Below, in pieces: positions 25,882 to 34,494 of a stretch of DNA of 52,919 nt. Made by a program: the position numbers and the translations under genes. Below the pieces are notes generated by a model that saw nothing but the letters and a program-made list of their open reading frames with translations, searched no databases and had not been told where the DNA came from. The stretch is from Mesorhizobium sp. LSHC420B00 (lineage in GTDB: Bacteria; Pseudomonadota; Alphaproteobacteria; Rhizobiales; Rhizobiaceae), in NCBI RefSeq assembly GCF_000503055.1, contig NZ_AYVY01000006.1:129538-182456 (forward strand). Reading direction: 5' to 3'. Each line of letters begins with the position of its first letter. Position 1 is the stretch's first letter.

Positions 25882-26004
25882 ATGCTACATGATACCGTCT
25901 TCAAGCTTGCTGACGCCGGCTTGCCGCAGATGCTTGGCTTCCTCATCTATGGCGGCTGCACCGTCGGCTTTATCCTCTTTCTTTTGTATCTTGTGCGGCA
26001 ATAG
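25882..26004 (+). CDS. 40-residue membrane peptide
   Basis: Reads MLHDTVFKLADAGLPQMLGF then LIYGGCTVGFILFLLYLVRQ, start ATG behind AGGAGCAGCGG, 14 bases after the previous peptide. One hydrophobic helix with a positive C-terminal end. Another candidate small oxidase subunit. No family recognised. Confidence 0.6.
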   Translation: MLHDTVFKLADAGLPQMLGFLIYGGCTVGFILFLLYLVRQ

Positions 26005-26034
26005 CGCCGCGTCCGCGCCACTGCGCAAACGCCA

Positions 26035-26763
26035 ATGATGTACTACCTCGTGATCTTCGCCGCTGGATTTGCAGGCAGCTTTCATTGCATCGGCATGTGC
26101 GGCGGCTTTGCCTGCGCGCTGGGCCGCGATCAGCGAGGGGGAGGCGCAACCGTCCTTCGCCACCTGCTCTATAATACCGGCCGATTGACAACCTATTGCT
26201 TTCTGGGCGGGCTCGCGGGCGCGATCGGTCAGGTCATCTGCACCACGCAAGGGCTAACGGCGGCGCCGCTCTTGAACGGCTCCCTCGACATCGCCCAACG
26301 AATTCTCGCGATCGTCGCTGGCCTGCTCATGATTGCCATGGCGTTGCAGTTCTTCGGCTTGCTGCAGGTCTTTCATCGCCTTGCGATCGGATTTGGCGGC
26401 AGCACATTTGCATTGTCCCTGCGCGGTCTGTTGACGGCCCGGAGCAGCGCCGCACCCCTCGCCTTTGGCGTTTTCAACGGCTTCCTGCCATGTCCCTTGG
26501 TCTATGCCTTCGCCGCTCAGGCGGCGAGCACCGCCGGAGCGCTTCCCGGGTTTCTCGTCATGGCATCGTTCGGACTGGGAACCTTCCCCGCGATGTTGAT
26601 GATGGGCGGCGTTGGCCGGATACTCGGGCCAGCCTGGCGGCGGCGCGGCGTGCGGCTGGCTGGTGGCTTTATTCTTTTGCTCGGTCTCATCACGCTCGGC
26701 CGTGGTCTCCTGCCTTCCGACGCGCATATCGGCCTTGCCTGGCCGGGCGGGCATCCCGCATGA
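26035..26763 (+). CDS. Sulfite exporter TauE/SafE (DsbD_2/UreH-like) family protein
   Basis: A 242-residue polytopic membrane protein. SFHCIGMCGGFACALGRD at the start is the family's Cys-containing motif, a second conserved stretch is FGVFNGFLPCPLVYAFAA, and six or so hydrophobic segments are visible. Members next to ccoI are implicated in copper supply or assembly of cbb3 oxidases. The start lacks an obvious ribosome site. Its stop overlaps the ccoI start (ATGA). Confidence 0.85.
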   Translation: MMYYLVIFAAGFAGSFHCIGMCGGFACALGRDQRGGGATVLRHLLYNTGRLTTYCFLGGLAGAIGQVICTTQGLTAAPLLNGSLDIAQRILAIVAGLLMIAMALQFFGLLQVFHRLAIGFGGSTFALSLRGLLTARSSAAPLAFGVFNGFLPCPLVYAFAAQAASTAGALPGFLVMASFGLGTFPAMLMMGGVGRILGPAWRRRGVRLAGGFILLLGLITLGRGLLPSDAHIGLAWPGGHPA

Positions 26764-28946
26764 CTGCGCATGGCGATATCCTCTGTAGCCATTGTTCGCT
26801 CCCCGTCGGTCTGCGCCCGATGGAGCGCAGGCTCAACGGTGAGGCTTGCGCGTTCTGCTGCTACGGCTGTTGTATCGCCTTTCAGGTGAAGAGCGGCAGA
26901 CACGAAGAGTGGGAAGCCGCCTGGCTTCTGATCCAGCTCGGCGTCGGAGGCTTTCTCTCCATGAATATCATGATGTTCAGCCTCCTCCTCTATTCGGACG
27001 CGTTCACCGGCGTCGATGCGGGCGTGCTGCCGTGGATTCACTTTTTGCTCTGGATCTTCGCCACGCCGGCGGTGGTGATTCTCGGCGGACCCTATCTGCG
27101 CGACATGTGGCTCAATGGCATTCAGGGACGAGTGACGTCGTCGGCACTCATCGTGCTTGGCGTCGCTGCCGCTTACCTCTATTCGGCATTTGCCGTGTTC
27201 GAGGGCAGCACGCATGTCTATTTCGACACCGCCGTGATGGTGCTGATGCTATTCACAGTTGGCCGCTATCTCGAGGCTGTTGGCCGCGCCAGGGCGGCGC
27301 GCGACCTCGAACCTCTTCTGGCCGCAGAAAGCGAGAGCGCGACCGCGGTCGATGGCGCGGCAGAGATCCGCCGTCCGGTGCGGGAGGTGACGGCCGGCAT
27401 GCTGGTGCGGGTCCGGCCAGGCGAGCGCATTCCGGTCGACGGCGTGGTTGTCGAGGGGGAATCGAACACCGATGAAGCCGTGATTACCGGAGAAAGCCGG
27501 CAAGTGACAAAGCGCGCCGGCTCCAAGGTGATTGCCGGCAGTATCAATATCGACGGCCCGCTCCTGATCCAAAGCAGCGGTGACGGAACCGCAACCCGCT
27601 GGGCACGGATTTGCCGGTCGGTGCGCGAAGCGCTGGGCCGTCGCAGTCCAACCCAGCGCCTTGCCGATCGCGTCGTTGGCGTGTCCGTGCCGCTCGTCCT
27701 CGCCCTCGGCGGGCTGACGATCGTTTACTGGGCCCAGTCATTGCCGTTCGATCGGGCGTTGCTGATTGGCCTCTCGGTGCTGGTGGTTGCCTGTCCTTGT
27801 GCAGTCGGCCTCGCTGCTCCGATGGCGATATCGCTCGGCATCGGCCGGCTGGCGCGGCACGGCTGCCTCGTCCGCGACCCCGGCGTGCTCGAGACCCTGG
27901 CGCGTGTACGGTTGCTCGCCTTCGACAAGACCGGCACTCTGACGGCGGGCAAAGCGCGTCTCGTCGGCGTCGACCGCGAGGAGGTCGGCATCGACGAAGT
28001 ACTGGCGCGCGCCGCCGGTCTGGAGCGCCATTCCGAGCATGGTCTGGCGCGGGCCATCGCGGCAGCCGCCGCTCAGCGGGGCATCACGCCGCTCGTCACC
28101 CGCGAGGTCCGGATGGTTCCCGGCCGTGGCATCCGCGGCAGCGCCGAAGGCCGGCCCGTGGCGGCAGGGAACGGCAGATTGATGAATGATCTGGGCTGGC
28201 CGCTTCCCCCGTCGCTGGCCGAGCGTGCGCGGTCGCTGGAGGCGAGCGGTCATTCGGTGGTCTATGTCGGTTGGGGCGAGCGGGTTCACGCCGTGCTGTC
28301 GCTCGATGATTCGCCGCTTCCCGAGGCGCAGGCCGCGATCGCGGCCCTGCGTGAGCGCGGGCTCGACGCCACGCTGTTGACCGGCGACTTGGCGCAAGCG
28401 GCGGAGCGGATCGCGGCCCTGGTCGGGATCAAGGACGTCCAAGCGGGCCTTTCGCCGGAGGCCAAACGGCTGGCCCTGGATCGGCTCCGCCATGACCACG
28501 ATGCGGTGGCAATGGTCGGCGATGGACTGAATGACGGGCCAGTTCTGGCCGCCGCAGATGTCGGTATTGCCGTCGGCTCCGCCACCGATCTCGCCCGCGA
28601 GACTGCGGCGCTCGTGCTGCCTGCGGACGGATTGTGGATGCTGCCCTGGATCGTCGACGTGGCCCGCGCGGTGCGCAGGACCATCTTGACCAACCTTATG
28701 TGGGCGTTCGGTTACAATCTCGTCGCCCTGACGTTCGCAGCATTCGGACTTCTGCAGCCAATCCTTGCGGCGGCGGTCATGGCCGGCTCGAGCATCCTCG
28801 TGGTGGTGAATTCGCTGCGGCTGGAGCGGCTGCCCGATCCTGTTGCAACGCTGATCCCGGAGCAACGATCCGGCGCCGAGGCGGAGCGCGCCCAGAATGG
28901 TGCCGGCATTTCCGCAATGGCCGGCCCGGCCGTCGAGCGGAGTTGA
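26760..28946 (+). CDS. ccoI: Copper-transporting P1B-type ATPase, CcoI/FixI-like
   Basis: A 728-residue P-type ATPase that exports Cu for oxidase assembly. VACPCAVGLAAP (CPC metal site), AFDKTGTLTAG (phosphorylated Asp), TGES in the actuator domain and VGDGLNDGPVL are all present. Instead of a standard HMA domain the N-terminus is cysteine-rich (CSHCSLPV and FCCYGCC), as in CcoI/FixI relatives. The true start is the ATG overlapping the preceding stop; the longer upstream frame is a shadow. Last gene of the plus operon. Confidence 0.92.
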   Translation: MTAHGDILCSHCSLPVGLRPMERRLNGEACAFCCYGCCIAFQVKSGRHEEWEAAWLLIQLGVGGFLSMNIMMFSLLLYSDAFTGVDAGVLPWIHFLLWIFATPAVVILGGPYLRDMWLNGIQGRVTSSALIVLGVAAAYLYSAFAVFEGSTHVYFDTAVMVLMLFTVGRYLEAVGRARAARDLEPLLAAESESATAVDGAAEIRRPVREVTAGMLVRVRPGERIPVDGVVVEGESNTDEAVITGESRQVTKRAGSKVIAGSINIDGPLLIQSSGDGTATRWARICRSVREALGRRSPTQRLADRVVGVSVPLVLALGGLTIVYWAQSLPFDRALLIGLSVLVVACPCAVGLAAPMAISLGIGRLARHGCLVRDPGVLETLARVRLLAFDKTGTLTAGKARLVGVDREEVGIDEVLARAAGLERHSEHGLARAIAAAAAQRGITPLVTREVRMVPGRGIRGSAEGRPVAAGNGRLMNDLGWPLPPSLAERARSLEASGHSVVYVGWGERVHAVLSLDDSPLPEAQAAIAALRERGLDATLLTGDLAQAAERIAALVGIKDVQAGLSPEAKRLALDRLRHDHDAVAMVGDGLNDGPVLAAADVGIAVGSATDLARETAALVLPADGLWMLPWIVDVARAVRRTILTNLMWAFGYNLVALTFAAFGLLQPILAAAVMAGSSILVVVNSLRLERLPDPVATLIPEQRSGAEAERAQNGAGISAMAGPAVERS

Positions 28947-28954
28947 GTTTCGTT

Positions 28955-30223
28955 TCAGCCAAACACGTCGTGCGTGAAGGCGTCGTACCAGCCTTCCGCC
29001 GCGCGCGCTGCCTGCCGGCGGACCTCGGAGCTTTCCTCGACCTTGCTGACGAAGCTGATGACGCTCTTGAGCTTTCCGTCGACGGGCTTGAAGCTGATGG
29101 CGTTGCTGAACGCATCGTCGGGGGCGAGATAGGTGTAGCAGGTGTTGAACAAATGCGCCGGGAAACGCGCTGATCCGGTGAGATCGGCCGCGATGGCAAA
29201 GGCGCAGGCTTTGGCCTGGCTGTTGGCGCAGAAGGCGGATTTCGGCATATCCCCGCCGATGATCGCGTCGCCGACCAGATGGACGCCGGGCTGCAGCGCC
29301 GATTCGAAGGTGACCGGATCGACCGGACACCAGCCCGACTGATTGGCGAGCCCTGCCTGCTGCACCAAGCGCCCGGCCATTTGCGCCGGGATGACATTGG
29401 CCACCGCGGCCTTGAATGTTGCTCCCTCGGTGATCACCGACCGGGTCTTCGCGTCGATCGCCGTGACCCCGCCAGTGAACTGGGCCGGTAGCCATTCGAT
29501 CATTCCCGGATAGTGGCGGTTCCAAGCGTCCTGGAACAGGTCCTGCGCGTTGAAGCTGTCTTTCGAATCGAGGATCAGAATTTTGGCCTTGGGTTTGCTG
29601 CGCTGGAAATAGGAGGCGATGAGCGAAGCGCGCTCATAGGGGGCGGGCGGACAGCGAAATGGATTCGGCGGGACGACGATGACGAATAGGCCGCCGTCCT
29701 CCATGCTTTCCAATTGCTGGCGCAACAGGCTGGTTTGCGGCCCTGCATTCCAGGCGTGCGGCATGATCTCCATCGCAGCTTCGTCATAGCCCCTAAGCGC
29801 CCGATCCCTGAATGCGATGCCTGGCGCAACAACGAGACGGTCGTAGCTGAGCTTCGAACCGTTGTTCAGCGCAACGGTTTTCGCCGCCGGGTGAATCGCT
29901 TCAGCGGACTCATGAATGACGGTGATGCCATATTGTTTTGCCAGCGCTTCATAACCATGACTGAGCGATTTGAACGGGCGGAGCCCGGCGAGATAGAGAT
30001 TGCTGAAGAAGCAGGTCGTGTAGCTCTGTCGCGGTTCGACCAGGGTCACCTCGATAGCCGTGGCGCTGACGGCGAGATATCTGGCGACCGTTGCGCCGCC
30101 GATGCCGCCGCCGATCACGACGACACGCGCCTTGGCCTGGCCCCGCGCCTTCGGCTGGTTGAGCGCCGTTAGCAACGCTGCTCCAGTCAGGCGGCCGAAC
30201 TCGCGACGCGTCCAGAATTTCAT
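28955..30223 (-). CDS. fccB: Flavocytochrome c sulfide dehydrogenase, flavoprotein subunit
   Basis: A 422-residue exported FAD protein (FccB/SoxF) that oxidises sulfide and passes electrons to a cytochrome c partner. It has a twin-arginine signal (TRREFGRLTG), the FAD-binding VVVIGGGIGGATVARYL near residue 34, the C-terminal FAD segment GVHLVGDAIIGGDMPKS, and cysteines in YTTCFFSN and FRCPPAP. Its gene is convergent with ccoI (8-base gap) and six bases after the cytochrome gene. Confidence 0.9.
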   Translation of the reverse strand: MKFWTRREFGRLTGAALLTALNQPKARGQAKARVVVIGGGIGGATVARYLAVSATAIEVTLVEPRQSYTTCFFSNLYLAGLRPFKSLSHGYEALAKQYGITVIHESAEAIHPAAKTVALNNGSKLSYDRLVVAPGIAFRDRALRGYDEAAMEIMPHAWNAGPQTSLLRQQLESMEDGGLFVIVVPPNPFRCPPAPYERASLIASYFQRSKPKAKILILDSKDSFNAQDLFQDAWNRHYPGMIEWLPAQFTGGVTAIDAKTRSVITEGATFKAAVANVIPAQMAGRLVQQAGLANQSGWCPVDPVTFESALQPGVHLVGDAIIGGDMPKSAFCANSQAKACAFAIAADLTGSARFPAHLFNTCYTYLAPDDAFSNAISFKPVDGKLKSVISFVSKVEESSEVRRQAARAAEGWYDAFTHDVFG

Positions 30224-30229
30224 GGCGCG

Positions 30230-30535
30230 CTACTTTCCCTGCGCTGCGACATAGCGCGCGACGCTCGCGATCTCCTCGTCGCTGAGCGACAGCGCGATAG
30301 CGTGCATGATGTGATTTGGACTCTCGCTCGCCCGGTAGGCAAGCAGGGCGTTGGTGAGCCTCTCCTCACCAAGCCGGATGATGCTGGGAATGCCTGTGCC
30401 GCCGCCATCGAGGCGATGGCAGGACGCACAGGTCGCGGCGAGTTGAGCGCCTTGATCGGCCCCCGCCGCCGCGCCGGATTGGCTGACGAGAAGCACGAGG
30501 CCCGTGGCAATCGCAGATCTCGCGACGGGACGCAT
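30230..30535 (-). CDS. Monoheme cytochrome c, sulfide dehydrogenase partner (FccA/SoxE-like)
   Basis: 101 residues from the ATG at 30535. Signal peptide (SAIATGLVLLVSQSGAAAGA), one haem site CASCH in QLAATCASCHRLDGGGTGIP, and a C-terminal Met ligand in NHIMHAI. Small c-type cytochromes of this kind form the electron-accepting subunit of flavocytochrome c. Directly upstream of fccB. A longer TTG-started frame is possible but less likely. Confidence 0.85.
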   Translation of the reverse strand: MRPVARSAIATGLVLLVSQSGAAAGADQGAQLAATCASCHRLDGGGTGIPSIIRLGEERLTNALLAYRASESPNHIMHAIALSLSDEEIASVARYVAAQGK

Positions 30536-30625
30536 GCTGAATACCCGTCTGTTTCGGAGTTTTCCGGTCACGCTCCCACTCAACTTGTCACGCCATAACT
30601 CGCGCAGCTCGATTGCGTCGCCACC

Positions 30626-30952
30626 TCAACCGACCGTGAGCCGGTGCGACAACGTGTAGACGGCACCGCCGTCCTCCTCCCATACGAAATCGAGCCGGCC
30701 GCTCTCCGTCGCGCGCAGGGAAAATTCGAAGAACGGGTTAGCCGAAATCGCCTCGTGGAGATCGACGCTGAACACCACGGATTGGTTGTAGCGGCAGACA
30801 AACCTGTTGATGATCTTGCGCGGGATTACATTGCCTTGATCATCATGGCGCAGCCCTGTTTCCATCTCATGGCTGATGATGGTCTTGACCTGAAAAAACT
30901 CTCCCTTCGCCGCAGCGCTCGGCACGATCACGCGTGGTGTTGCGGTAGTCAC
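30626..30952 (-). CDS. soxZ: Thiosulfate oxidation carrier complex protein SoxZ
   Basis: 108 residues. PRVIVPSAAAKGEFFQVKTI, then ISHEMETGLRHDD, then IPRKIINRF match the SoxZ immunoglobulin-like fold that pairs with SoxY. GTG start behind GGAGAGAG, 15 bases after soxY. It has no signal peptide; SoxZ travels out with SoxY, which has one. Confidence 0.92.
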   Translation of the reverse strand: MTTATPRVIVPSAAAKGEFFQVKTIISHEMETGLRHDDQGNVIPRKIINRFVCRYNQSVVFSVDLHEAISANPFFEFSLRATESGRLDFVWEEDGGAVYTLSHRLTVG

Positions 30953-30967
30953 TGTCTCTCTCCGTTC

Positions 30968-31417
30968 TCAGGCACAGCCATCTGTGGCGACACGGACCCA
31001 CGTCGTGGTCATCAGCAAATTGCCGTCATTCATTTCGGCGACAGCGATGACATGCTGCGGTTTGGCAAGGCGGATGCGGGTCGACACGCGGGGCAGGCTG
31101 CGTTGGGGGACGAAATGGAAACTGGCGACTTCGATAAGCGGGTTCCGCGGCGCGAACACGCGCATTTGCCTCACATGGTCGGCCTCAGTCATGGGGCTGT
31201 CGATGTAAAGACTCATGGGCACGGTATAGCCGGTCGGGAAGTATGTCGGCATTATCAGGTGAAGGCGATCCGACACCGTGGCTGTCCGTCCGGTGAACTG
31301 TTCGACGAGATCCAGCGCTTCATCGTTCGCACGCGCGCTCTGCGGCGATAAGAGCGCGACTCCGGCAAACCCTGCACTCCCGGCGATCAACACATCCCGG
31401 CGCGTCAAGCTCATCAT
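30968..31417 (-). CDS. soxY: Sulfur carrier protein SoxY with atypical C-terminus
   Basis: 149 residues from ATG at 31417 behind GGCGGAGA (an ATG three bases on is equivalent). Twin-arginine signal SLTRRDVLIAGSAG. The carrier domain (MPTYFPTGYTVPMSLYID) matches SoxY. The substrate-bearing tail, normally GGCGG, here reads TDGCA-stop: the cysteine is kept but the flanking glycines are altered and the tail is one residue shorter. No soxB or soxCD is present to act on it. Confidence 0.9.
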   Translation of the reverse strand: MMSLTRRDVLIAGSAGFAGVALLSPQSARANDEALDLVEQFTGRTATVSDRLHLIMPTYFPTGYTVPMSLYIDSPMTEADHVRQMRVFAPRNPLIEVASFHFVPQRSLPRVSTRIRLAKPQHVIAVAEMNDGNLLMTTTWVRVATDGCA

Positions 31418-31563
31418 CCCGGTCTCCGCCTTTTTTGCGTCACTCCGAAGACACACATCAACAGCGGCAGGAGGCGGCGCAATCGGACACATCAGTGCGG
31501 CAGCTTTGAAGTTTAGCACCGCCAACCGCTGCGAGCAAATCTCTTAGAAGTGCCCAAGATCTC

Positions 31564-31680
31564 TTAGCCGCCCTCAAAACGGTCAAGACATTGCAGGAAA
31601 AGGACGCTCCTGCGTTTGTCGGATTTCTAAGCACGCTCTTGCCCGGCTATCAGACGCTCAAACTAACTGGAGCGCTCTGA
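31564..31680 (+). pseudogene. 3' fragment of a TauE-type exporter gene (partial duplicate)
   Basis: Codes for LAALKTVKTLQEKDAPAFVG, then FLSTLLPGYQTLKLTGAL, then stop. It matches, with many substitutions, the last 40 or so residues of the intact exporter gene ending at 33036 (VKTLRERTLLRLVGF, then LAGYQTLELTGLL). A short internal deletion is evident. Evidence of an older copy or a recombination scar. Confidence 0.8.
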
Positions 31681-32262
31681 ACAGCGCCAGCGCAATGTCG
31701 GATTTACAAGCATGTGCGACATTCATGATAAGGCTGAAGAAGGACCGGTTAAGGTCATAAATTCCGGTTCCGGACTAATGGGTCGCACCGCACGATGTCG
31801 CGGCGTCGCCGAGCGATTTGGACCCACGCGCTGGCTCGTCTCAGTCTCGGCTAGTCCGACTAGAGATCAGGCGCACAACATTTCGGAGGACAACGTGCAC
31901 CAGAAGCCGACATTGCACGTTGAAGGTCAGGTCAGCGTCTTGCTAGTGACCTTCAATTCAAGAAATGCCGAACTCTCGGTTGCTTATTATCCCCTGTCGC
32001 AAGAACGGGAATGCCCCTGAAGCCAGGTCATCGCCATTGCCACCAAACCGGGCGGGATTGGCGTCATTCATGGGCCTTGCGGCCATTATGCTATTAGGCC
32101 CGCGCTAAGGGCTGAGTTTCGCGGAACAAGCCGACGCATGGGTCCGTTTCCTGCGTGCCAAGAGCATCACGACTGCAGCTTGGTCGAGCTATAAAGCCTC
32201 GGTGTGCCACTGCACATGTGAGGCTTCGTTATGCGCGACGCTACTCATGCGCGGAGCCACTC
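31681..32262. other. Gap between the exporter fragment and the intact exporter gene
   Basis: One open frame on the plus strand (31712-32020) lacks a family match and a ribosome site. No RNA gene, terminator or known regulatory element was recognised. Confidence 0.35.
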
Positions 32263-33036
32263 ATGGAAGAGTTCCTACTGTTCGCAGCCGTCGGGTTTCT
32301 GGCCCAGGCGGTCGATGGTGCTCTAGGGATGGCCTATGGCGTGATCTCTTCGACGGTGCTCCTCACCTTCGGGGTGCCACCGGCACAAGCATCAGCTTCA
32401 GTTCATGCTGCGGAATTGTTCACCACCGCCGCTTCCGGATCGGCTCATCTTTATCATCGCAACATCGATTGGAAACTGTTTTGGCGACTGATCCCCTTTG
32501 GTGTCGGCGGCGGTATGCTCGGCGCTTTCGTACTCACTTCGTTTGACGGAGATCAGGTCAAGCCATTCGTTACAGCATATCTGGCGGTTATTGGGAGCTG
32601 GTTACTATATCGGTCGTTTCATCGTATCCCCACCAACCCCGTGAAGCTGAAAATCGTGGCGCCGTTGGGCGCAACCGCCGGATTCCTGGACGCCGCAGGC
32701 GGTGGGGGCTGGGGTCCTGTTGCCACCACCGGTCTACTCGGCGCGGGTGGACAACCGCGATTCGTTATCGGCACGGTCAATGCGAGCGAGTTCCTGATTG
32801 CACTTTCAGTGTCGCTGAGCTTCCTCGCCACGATTGTAACCGGCCATTGGGAGCAAGCCGGCGAATTCCGCGACCTAACATCTGTTGCCGGACTGATCGT
32901 TGGAGGCGTTTTAGCGGCGCCGCTGGCGGGAAGGATGGTCAAGACATTGCGGGAGAGGACGCTCCTGCGGCTTGTGGGATTTCTGATCACGCTTTTGGCC
33001 GGCTACCAGACACTCGAACTAACTGGATTGCTCTGA
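32263..33036 (+). CDS. TauE/SafE family anion exporter
   Basis: A 257-residue polytopic membrane protein (MEEFLLFAAVGFLAQAVDGA, then GMAYGVISSTVLLTFGVPP, then FLDAAGGGGWGPVATTGLLG), typical of the TauE/SafE exporters of sulfite and sulfoacetate. The start ATG at 32263 is where similarity begins; the preceding open frame is unrelated. Its place beyond soxYZ-fccAB suggests export of an oxidised sulfur product, which is inference. Confidence 0.87.
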   Translation: MEEFLLFAAVGFLAQAVDGALGMAYGVISSTVLLTFGVPPAQASASVHAAELFTTAASGSAHLYHRNIDWKLFWRLIPFGVGGGMLGAFVLTSFDGDQVKPFVTAYLAVIGSWLLYRSFHRIPTNPVKLKIVAPLGATAGFLDAAGGGGWGPVATTGLLGAGGQPRFVIGTVNASEFLIALSVSLSFLATIVTGHWEQAGEFRDLTSVAGLIVGGVLAAPLAGRMVKTLRERTLLRLVGFLITLLAGYQTLELTGLL

Positions 33037-33065
33037 CCGTGAGACAGTCGAACGGAGGCAAGGAA

Positions 33066-33311
33066 ATGAGCACTTCGACCAGGATCGGCATCGGAGCGGG
33101 CTGGCTGGGCGGCGCGATCGCCGGATTCATGCTCGATGCCGGTGTCGTCAAGCCACAAGATCTTGCCTTCTCCTATCGGCAGACGAGGCCCGACTGCGGC
33201 GGAAGCTCGCGCTGGATCGAGGTGACATGGATGACCACGCCCGAGCCTTGCTCCATCATCATTGGCAACAGGGCAGATCAAGCAGGGTTCATCGGCTTCG
33301 CGCGAGGATGA
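33066..33311 (+). CDS. Hypothetical small protein
   Basis: 81 residues from an ATG behind AACGGAGGCAAGGAA, 29 bases after the exporter stop. The N-terminus has one glycine-rich hydrophobic stretch (IGIGAGWLGGAIAGFMLDAG); the rest is polar with two cysteines. No family recognised. Strong ribosome site and spacing support expression with the exporter. Confidence 0.55.
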   Translation: MSTSTRIGIGAGWLGGAIAGFMLDAGVVKPQDLAFSYRQTRPDCGGSSRWIEVTWMTTPEPCSIIIGNRADQAGFIGFARG

Positions 33312-33405
33312 TTTGGAACGACGGGAAGACCAAAGACGTTCGTGCATATTGCATCCGCTAGCCACAGGTCTAACGCTTGCTATTCTCAGTAGTTCGAGGC
33401 GTACC

Positions 33406-34377
33406 ATGTTTCGCAACTCGGGCATCATTTCTCTGCCTCGCCCGCTTGAGCGTCGTGTGGACACTCTTGCCCAGTCGTTCATGCGCCAGCGGCTCGGATC
33501 TCAGATGGACTTCTCGACTCCGGAAGGCGAGCCGGCGCTGTTACCACCCAACTCGGTGTCCTGGCGCATTTTTAAGAACCCTGTTGCGCTGTTCATCGGC
33601 GGGGTAACGGCGGTGCTGCTCGAATTGGCAGAGCCGCGGGTTCGCGACGCCATTTGGCAGCACAGCAGCTTCCGCTCCCTCGCGCTCCGACGATTGCAGC
33701 GTACGGGCCTCGCTGCTTTGGTCACGGTCTACGGCCCCCGATCCAAGGCTAAGGCCATGATTGAAGATGTGGTCAGGATGCATGGGCGCGTTTCGGGTCG
33801 AACCAGCGAAGGCGAGCCATACCACGCCACCGACCCGGAGCTGCTGGACTGGGTGCAAGCGACGGCCGAGTTTGGTTTCATGGAGGCCTATCACGTCTAT
33901 GTGCATCGTCTGCATTTTTTCGAACGGGACGCGATGTTTGCTGAGGCTCGCCCCGTGGCGCTTCTCTATGGTGCGGTCGGCGCGCCCACGTCTCAGGCCG
34001 AGCTTTACGCGCTGTTCGACGTGATGAGGCAAAGACTCGTCGCGTCGCCGATCGTGTCGGAGTTCCTGGAGATCATGGAAGAAGTTCCCGCCTTGCCGGG
34101 AGTTGCTCGACCCCTTCAGCGGCCGCTTCTGAAGGCGGCCGTCGAGATCCTACCCCAATGGGTCCGCAAGCGGTTGGAACTCGGCGACCGCTGGACCTTG
34201 AAGCCGTGGGAGCGTGCTGTTGTGAAGACGACGGGTGCAATCTGCGACAGCACCGTGCTTCATTCATCACCAGCCGTCCAGTCGTGCCGCCGCCTCGGCC
34301 TTTCCGAGAGCTATCTCTATCGCCGAACGGCATCCGAAAACCTACACAGAACCGGACAGTGTTCGTTCCTTGACTAA
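33406..34377 (+). CDS. Oxygenase MpaB family protein (DUF2236)
   Basis: 323 residues. SWRIFKNPVALFIGGVTAVL, then LELAEPRVRDAIWQHSSF near residues 55-85, then TVYGPRSKAKAMIEDVVRMH and the EAYHVYVHR histidine region are typical of the DUF2236/MpaB family, which includes latex-clearing-protein relatives thought to bind haem. The start ATG is the family-consistent one. The last 20 residues lie next to the IS256 element, and the C-terminus (after SESYLYR) may be altered by that insertion. Confidence 0.8.
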   Translation: MFRNSGIISLPRPLERRVDTLAQSFMRQRLGSQMDFSTPEGEPALLPPNSVSWRIFKNPVALFIGGVTAVLLELAEPRVRDAIWQHSSFRSLALRRLQRTGLAALVTVYGPRSKAKAMIEDVVRMHGRVSGRTSEGEPYHATDPELLDWVQATAEFGFMEAYHVYVHRLHFFERDAMFAEARPVALLYGAVGAPTSQAELYALFDVMRQRLVASPIVSEFLEIMEEVPALPGVARPLQRPLLKAAVEILPQWVRKRLELGDRWTLKPWERAVVKTTGAICDSTVLHSSPAVQSCRRLGLSESYLYRRTASENLHRTGQCSFLD

Positions 34378-34460
34378 ATGTCAGGCACGCGTCGTGATCG
34401 TGTCCCAGGGAGTGGTGTAGCTGACGGCTTGGTCGCCGCGCTCTCCGGCATGGGGCCGGG

Positions 34461-34494
34461 CTGATCAGCCTGCCACGGCTGGCAGGCTGATCAG
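34461..34494 (-). terminator. Hairpin at the 3' end of the transposase gene
   Basis: CTGATCAGCCTGCCA (34461-34475) and its exact complement (34480-34494) form a 15-bp perfect stem with a CGGC loop. It overlaps the corrected transposase stop. No strong U-run follows, so it may act as a terminator or as a block to transcription entering the IS. Confidence 0.6.

Noticed and set aside
27738..29525. 595-codon open frame on the minus strand
   Set aside because: It is antisense to the copper ATPase and then out of frame with fccB. The protein shows no family features and is rich in Arg/Gly/His as expected for a high-GC shadow frame.
31712..32020. 102-codon open frame
   Set aside because: No ribosome site, no family match, and it lies in the gap following a pseudogene fragment.
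34073..34464. Extension of the transposase frame beyond the IS into the MpaB-like gene
   Set aside because: The natural stop is at 34465-34467 after correcting a one-base insertion; further reading is antisense to MpaB and without similarity.
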